The notes beneath the pieces were generated by a model. That model had not been told where the DNA came from. It saw nothing but the letters and a program-made list of their open reading frames with translations, and did not search any database. Below, one piece after another: positions 21,060 through 22,138 of a stretch of 22,138 bases of DNA (the first letter of the stretch is position 1; every line of letters starts with the position of its first letter). The position numbers and the translations under genes are program-made. Source of the DNA: MWBV01 sp964447315 (lineage in GTDB: Archaea; Nanobdellota; Nanobdellia; Pacearchaeales; GW2011-AR1); assembly GCA_964447315.1 (NCBI GenBank), contig CAYURQ010000017.1:1-22138 (forward strand). Reading direction: 5' to 3'.

Positions 21060-21806
21060 TTAAAAAATTCCACGTTTATAAATTCCTTCATTTTTAATTA
21101 TAAATCCCAGCTCTTTTTCAGGCAAACTTCTATGTTTTAATAATATTGCTTTTTTTCTTCCATTATCATTCTTTAATTCAATAATGCATTTGCTCCAATA
21201 TCTAAATAAATCTCCTCCAACAATCATTGTTTTTTTCTCAACTTTGTTTTTCAAATCCTCTTCTGAAAGAAATTCAGAATAAACTTGGTTTGTAATAATA
21301 ACTGGAATTTTTTCATTACGAGAAAGTTCAGCAAGACTTCGCATTTGTTTTGCAACTTCTCTATTGATTTCTTTAATCCTTTCATCCTCACCAGATTTAA
21401 CAGCATCCCCAAATTCCAAACGATAATGCATTACCATACTATCCACGATTATTAAACCAATTTTTTGTTGATTTTTTACTTGATTAAGAAGATTAACAAA
21501 AGCTTTTTTTTGTTGTTCAAAACTTGTACAATTTAAAATTAAAAGATTACTTAAAATTTCATCTAAATTATCTTTTCCAACTATTTGTTTAACTCTTTCA
21601 GAAGAGAAACCTCCTTCTGTATCAATAAAAATAACTTTATTTCCTTTTTTTGCCTGGCTACAAGCAGCAAGAATTACAAAATTAGTTTTTCCACTGCCTG
21701 GACTTCCAGCAATCATTGTTATAATATCTGTTTCATAACCTCCATAAAGCCACTTGTTAAAATCATAACTTCCTGTAGAAATTTTTTCAATTTTCGAGTA
21801 TTTCAT
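21060..21806 (-). CDS. radB: RadB recombinase paralogue
   Basis: 248 residues, the length of archaeal RadB, a RecA-fold ATPase that assists RadA in homologous recombination. Walker A is GSPGSGKT (34-41); Walker B is LIIVDS (118-123, D122). The ISTGSYDFNKWLYGGYE start (9-25), FIDTEGGFSSERV (60-72) and the VIITNQVYSEF segment (169-179) are typical of RadB; there is no N-terminal HhH domain as in RadA. GGAG lies about 10 nt before the ATG, inside the end of the upstream gene, whose TGA is only 4 nt away; the two are translationally coupled. Identification is strong. Confidence 0.93.
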   Translation of the reverse strand: MKYSKIEKISTGSYDFNKWLYGGYETDIITMIAGSPGSGKTNFVILAACSQAKKGNKVIFIDTEGGFSSERVKQIVGKDNLDEILSNLLILNCTSFEQQKKAFVNLLNQVKNQQKIGLIIVDSMVMHYRLEFGDAVKSGEDERIKEINREVAKQMRSLAELSRNEKIPVIITNQVYSEFLSEEDLKNKVEKKTMIVGGDLFRYWSKCIIELKNDNGRKKAILLKHRSLPEKELGFIIKNEGIYKRGIF

Positions 21807-21810
21807 AAAA

Positions 21811-22107
21811 TCATTCTCCTTTGTTAAGATCCTTATACATCATCTCTCTTTGTTCTTGAGTTATAAAGTTATCAAAACCAACATATCCTGCAATCTTAAA
21901 ATCAGTTAAAATGCTTTCCAAATCTTTTGAAAAAGGTTTATGTGCATTTGTATCAAAAATCAAATGTTTATAATTTTCAGGATATTTTTTCTTTAAATCA
22001 TAAAAATATTTTTGATGGTCAATATTTCTTAAGTCTAATTCATTATCAAGGATTTCTTTTAAAATAATTTTTGAAAATTCTTGATAAGATTTATTTATTT
22101 TAATCAT
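21811..22107 (-). CDS. Small unknown protein coupled to radB
   Basis: 98 residues, unrecognised. The first half is basic/acidic helix (SYQEFSKIILKEILDNELDL) followed by HQKYFYDLKKKYPENYKHLI. The second half has FDTNAHKPFSKDLESILTDF and KIAGYVGFDNFITQEQREMM. There are no Cys, membrane or nucleotide-binding motifs. It has its own leaderless promoter (TTTATAAG, 22129-22136). Its stop is 4 nt before the radB ATG and its last codons contain the radB SD, so it is the first gene of a radB operon. The context hints at a repair or regulatory role, unproven. Confidence 0.7.
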   Translation of the reverse strand: MIKINKSYQEFSKIILKEILDNELDLRNIDHQKYFYDLKKKYPENYKHLIFDTNAHKPFSKDLESILTDFKIAGYVGFDNFITQEQREMMYKDLNKGE

Positions 22108-22128
22108 AAAATAAATAAAATAAAATTC

Positions 22129-22136
22129 TTTATAAG
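22129..22136 (-). promoter_or_regulatory. TATA box of the radB operon
   Basis: CTTATAAA on the minus strand, centred 25-26 nt before the ATG at 22107. Confidence 0.55.
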
Positions 22137-22138
22137 AA

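Overview
This is a very AT-rich archaeal window, most likely from a small-genome DPANN-type archaeon (Woesearchaeota/Pacearchaeota-like; the lineage is inference). The informational genes are archaeal in type: family B DNA polymerase, FEN1, RadB, NreA, Cdc48, type II methionine aminopeptidase, transcription factor S (TFS), a Trm5-like methyltransferase and an archaeal topoisomerase IA. At least a dozen start codons lie 24-27 nt downstream of the centre of a TATA-like box, so most genes appear to be leaderless. The main exception is the RRM protein gene, which has a strong Shine-Dalgarno (SD) sequence.

Layout. 1-2.2 kb: Trm5-like methyltransferase, a membrane protein, a 70-residue protein, and a gene broken by a frameshift in a C4/G4 run. 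2.3-3.6 kb: FEN1 and a small unknown. 3.7-9.2 kb (+): CaCA-type cation exchanger, DNA polymerase B, two membrane proteins (one with a Lys-rich repeat tail) and methionine aminopeptidase. 9.3-12.4 kb (-): an operon of a zinc-ribbon/AbrB-like protein overlapping Cdc48, whose D1 ATPase carries a long charged insertion. 12.4-13.9 kb: small unknown, signal peptidase I, TFS. 13.95-14.37 kb: intron-containing tRNA-Lys(CUU) followed by a 98-bp tandem repeat that starts inside the tRNA 3' end and is interrupted by a 100-N assembly gap. 14.4-15.5 kb: unknown protein, winged-helix regulator, and a 380-nt spacer with a ~40-bp direct repeat and nested hairpins. 15.5-19.2 kb: metallophosphoesterase, a short LMW-phosphatase-like protein, topoisomerase I, and a 56-residue ORF. 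19.3-22.1 kb: RRM protein, NreA, RadB, and a translationally linked unknown.

How the genes relate. The window is rich in DNA replication and repair. PolB, FEN1 and NreA each end in a PCNA-interacting-peptide-like tail, which suggests a shared PCNA platform; RadB and topoisomerase I add recombination and topology functions. The most interesting non-coding structures are the tRNA-derived 98-bp array at the assembly gap, two identical-geometry dyads over the cdc48-operon promoter, and the paired repeats upstream of the winged-helix regulator. I did not find a clear, complete, previously undescribed multi-gene system; the best candidates are these structured elements.
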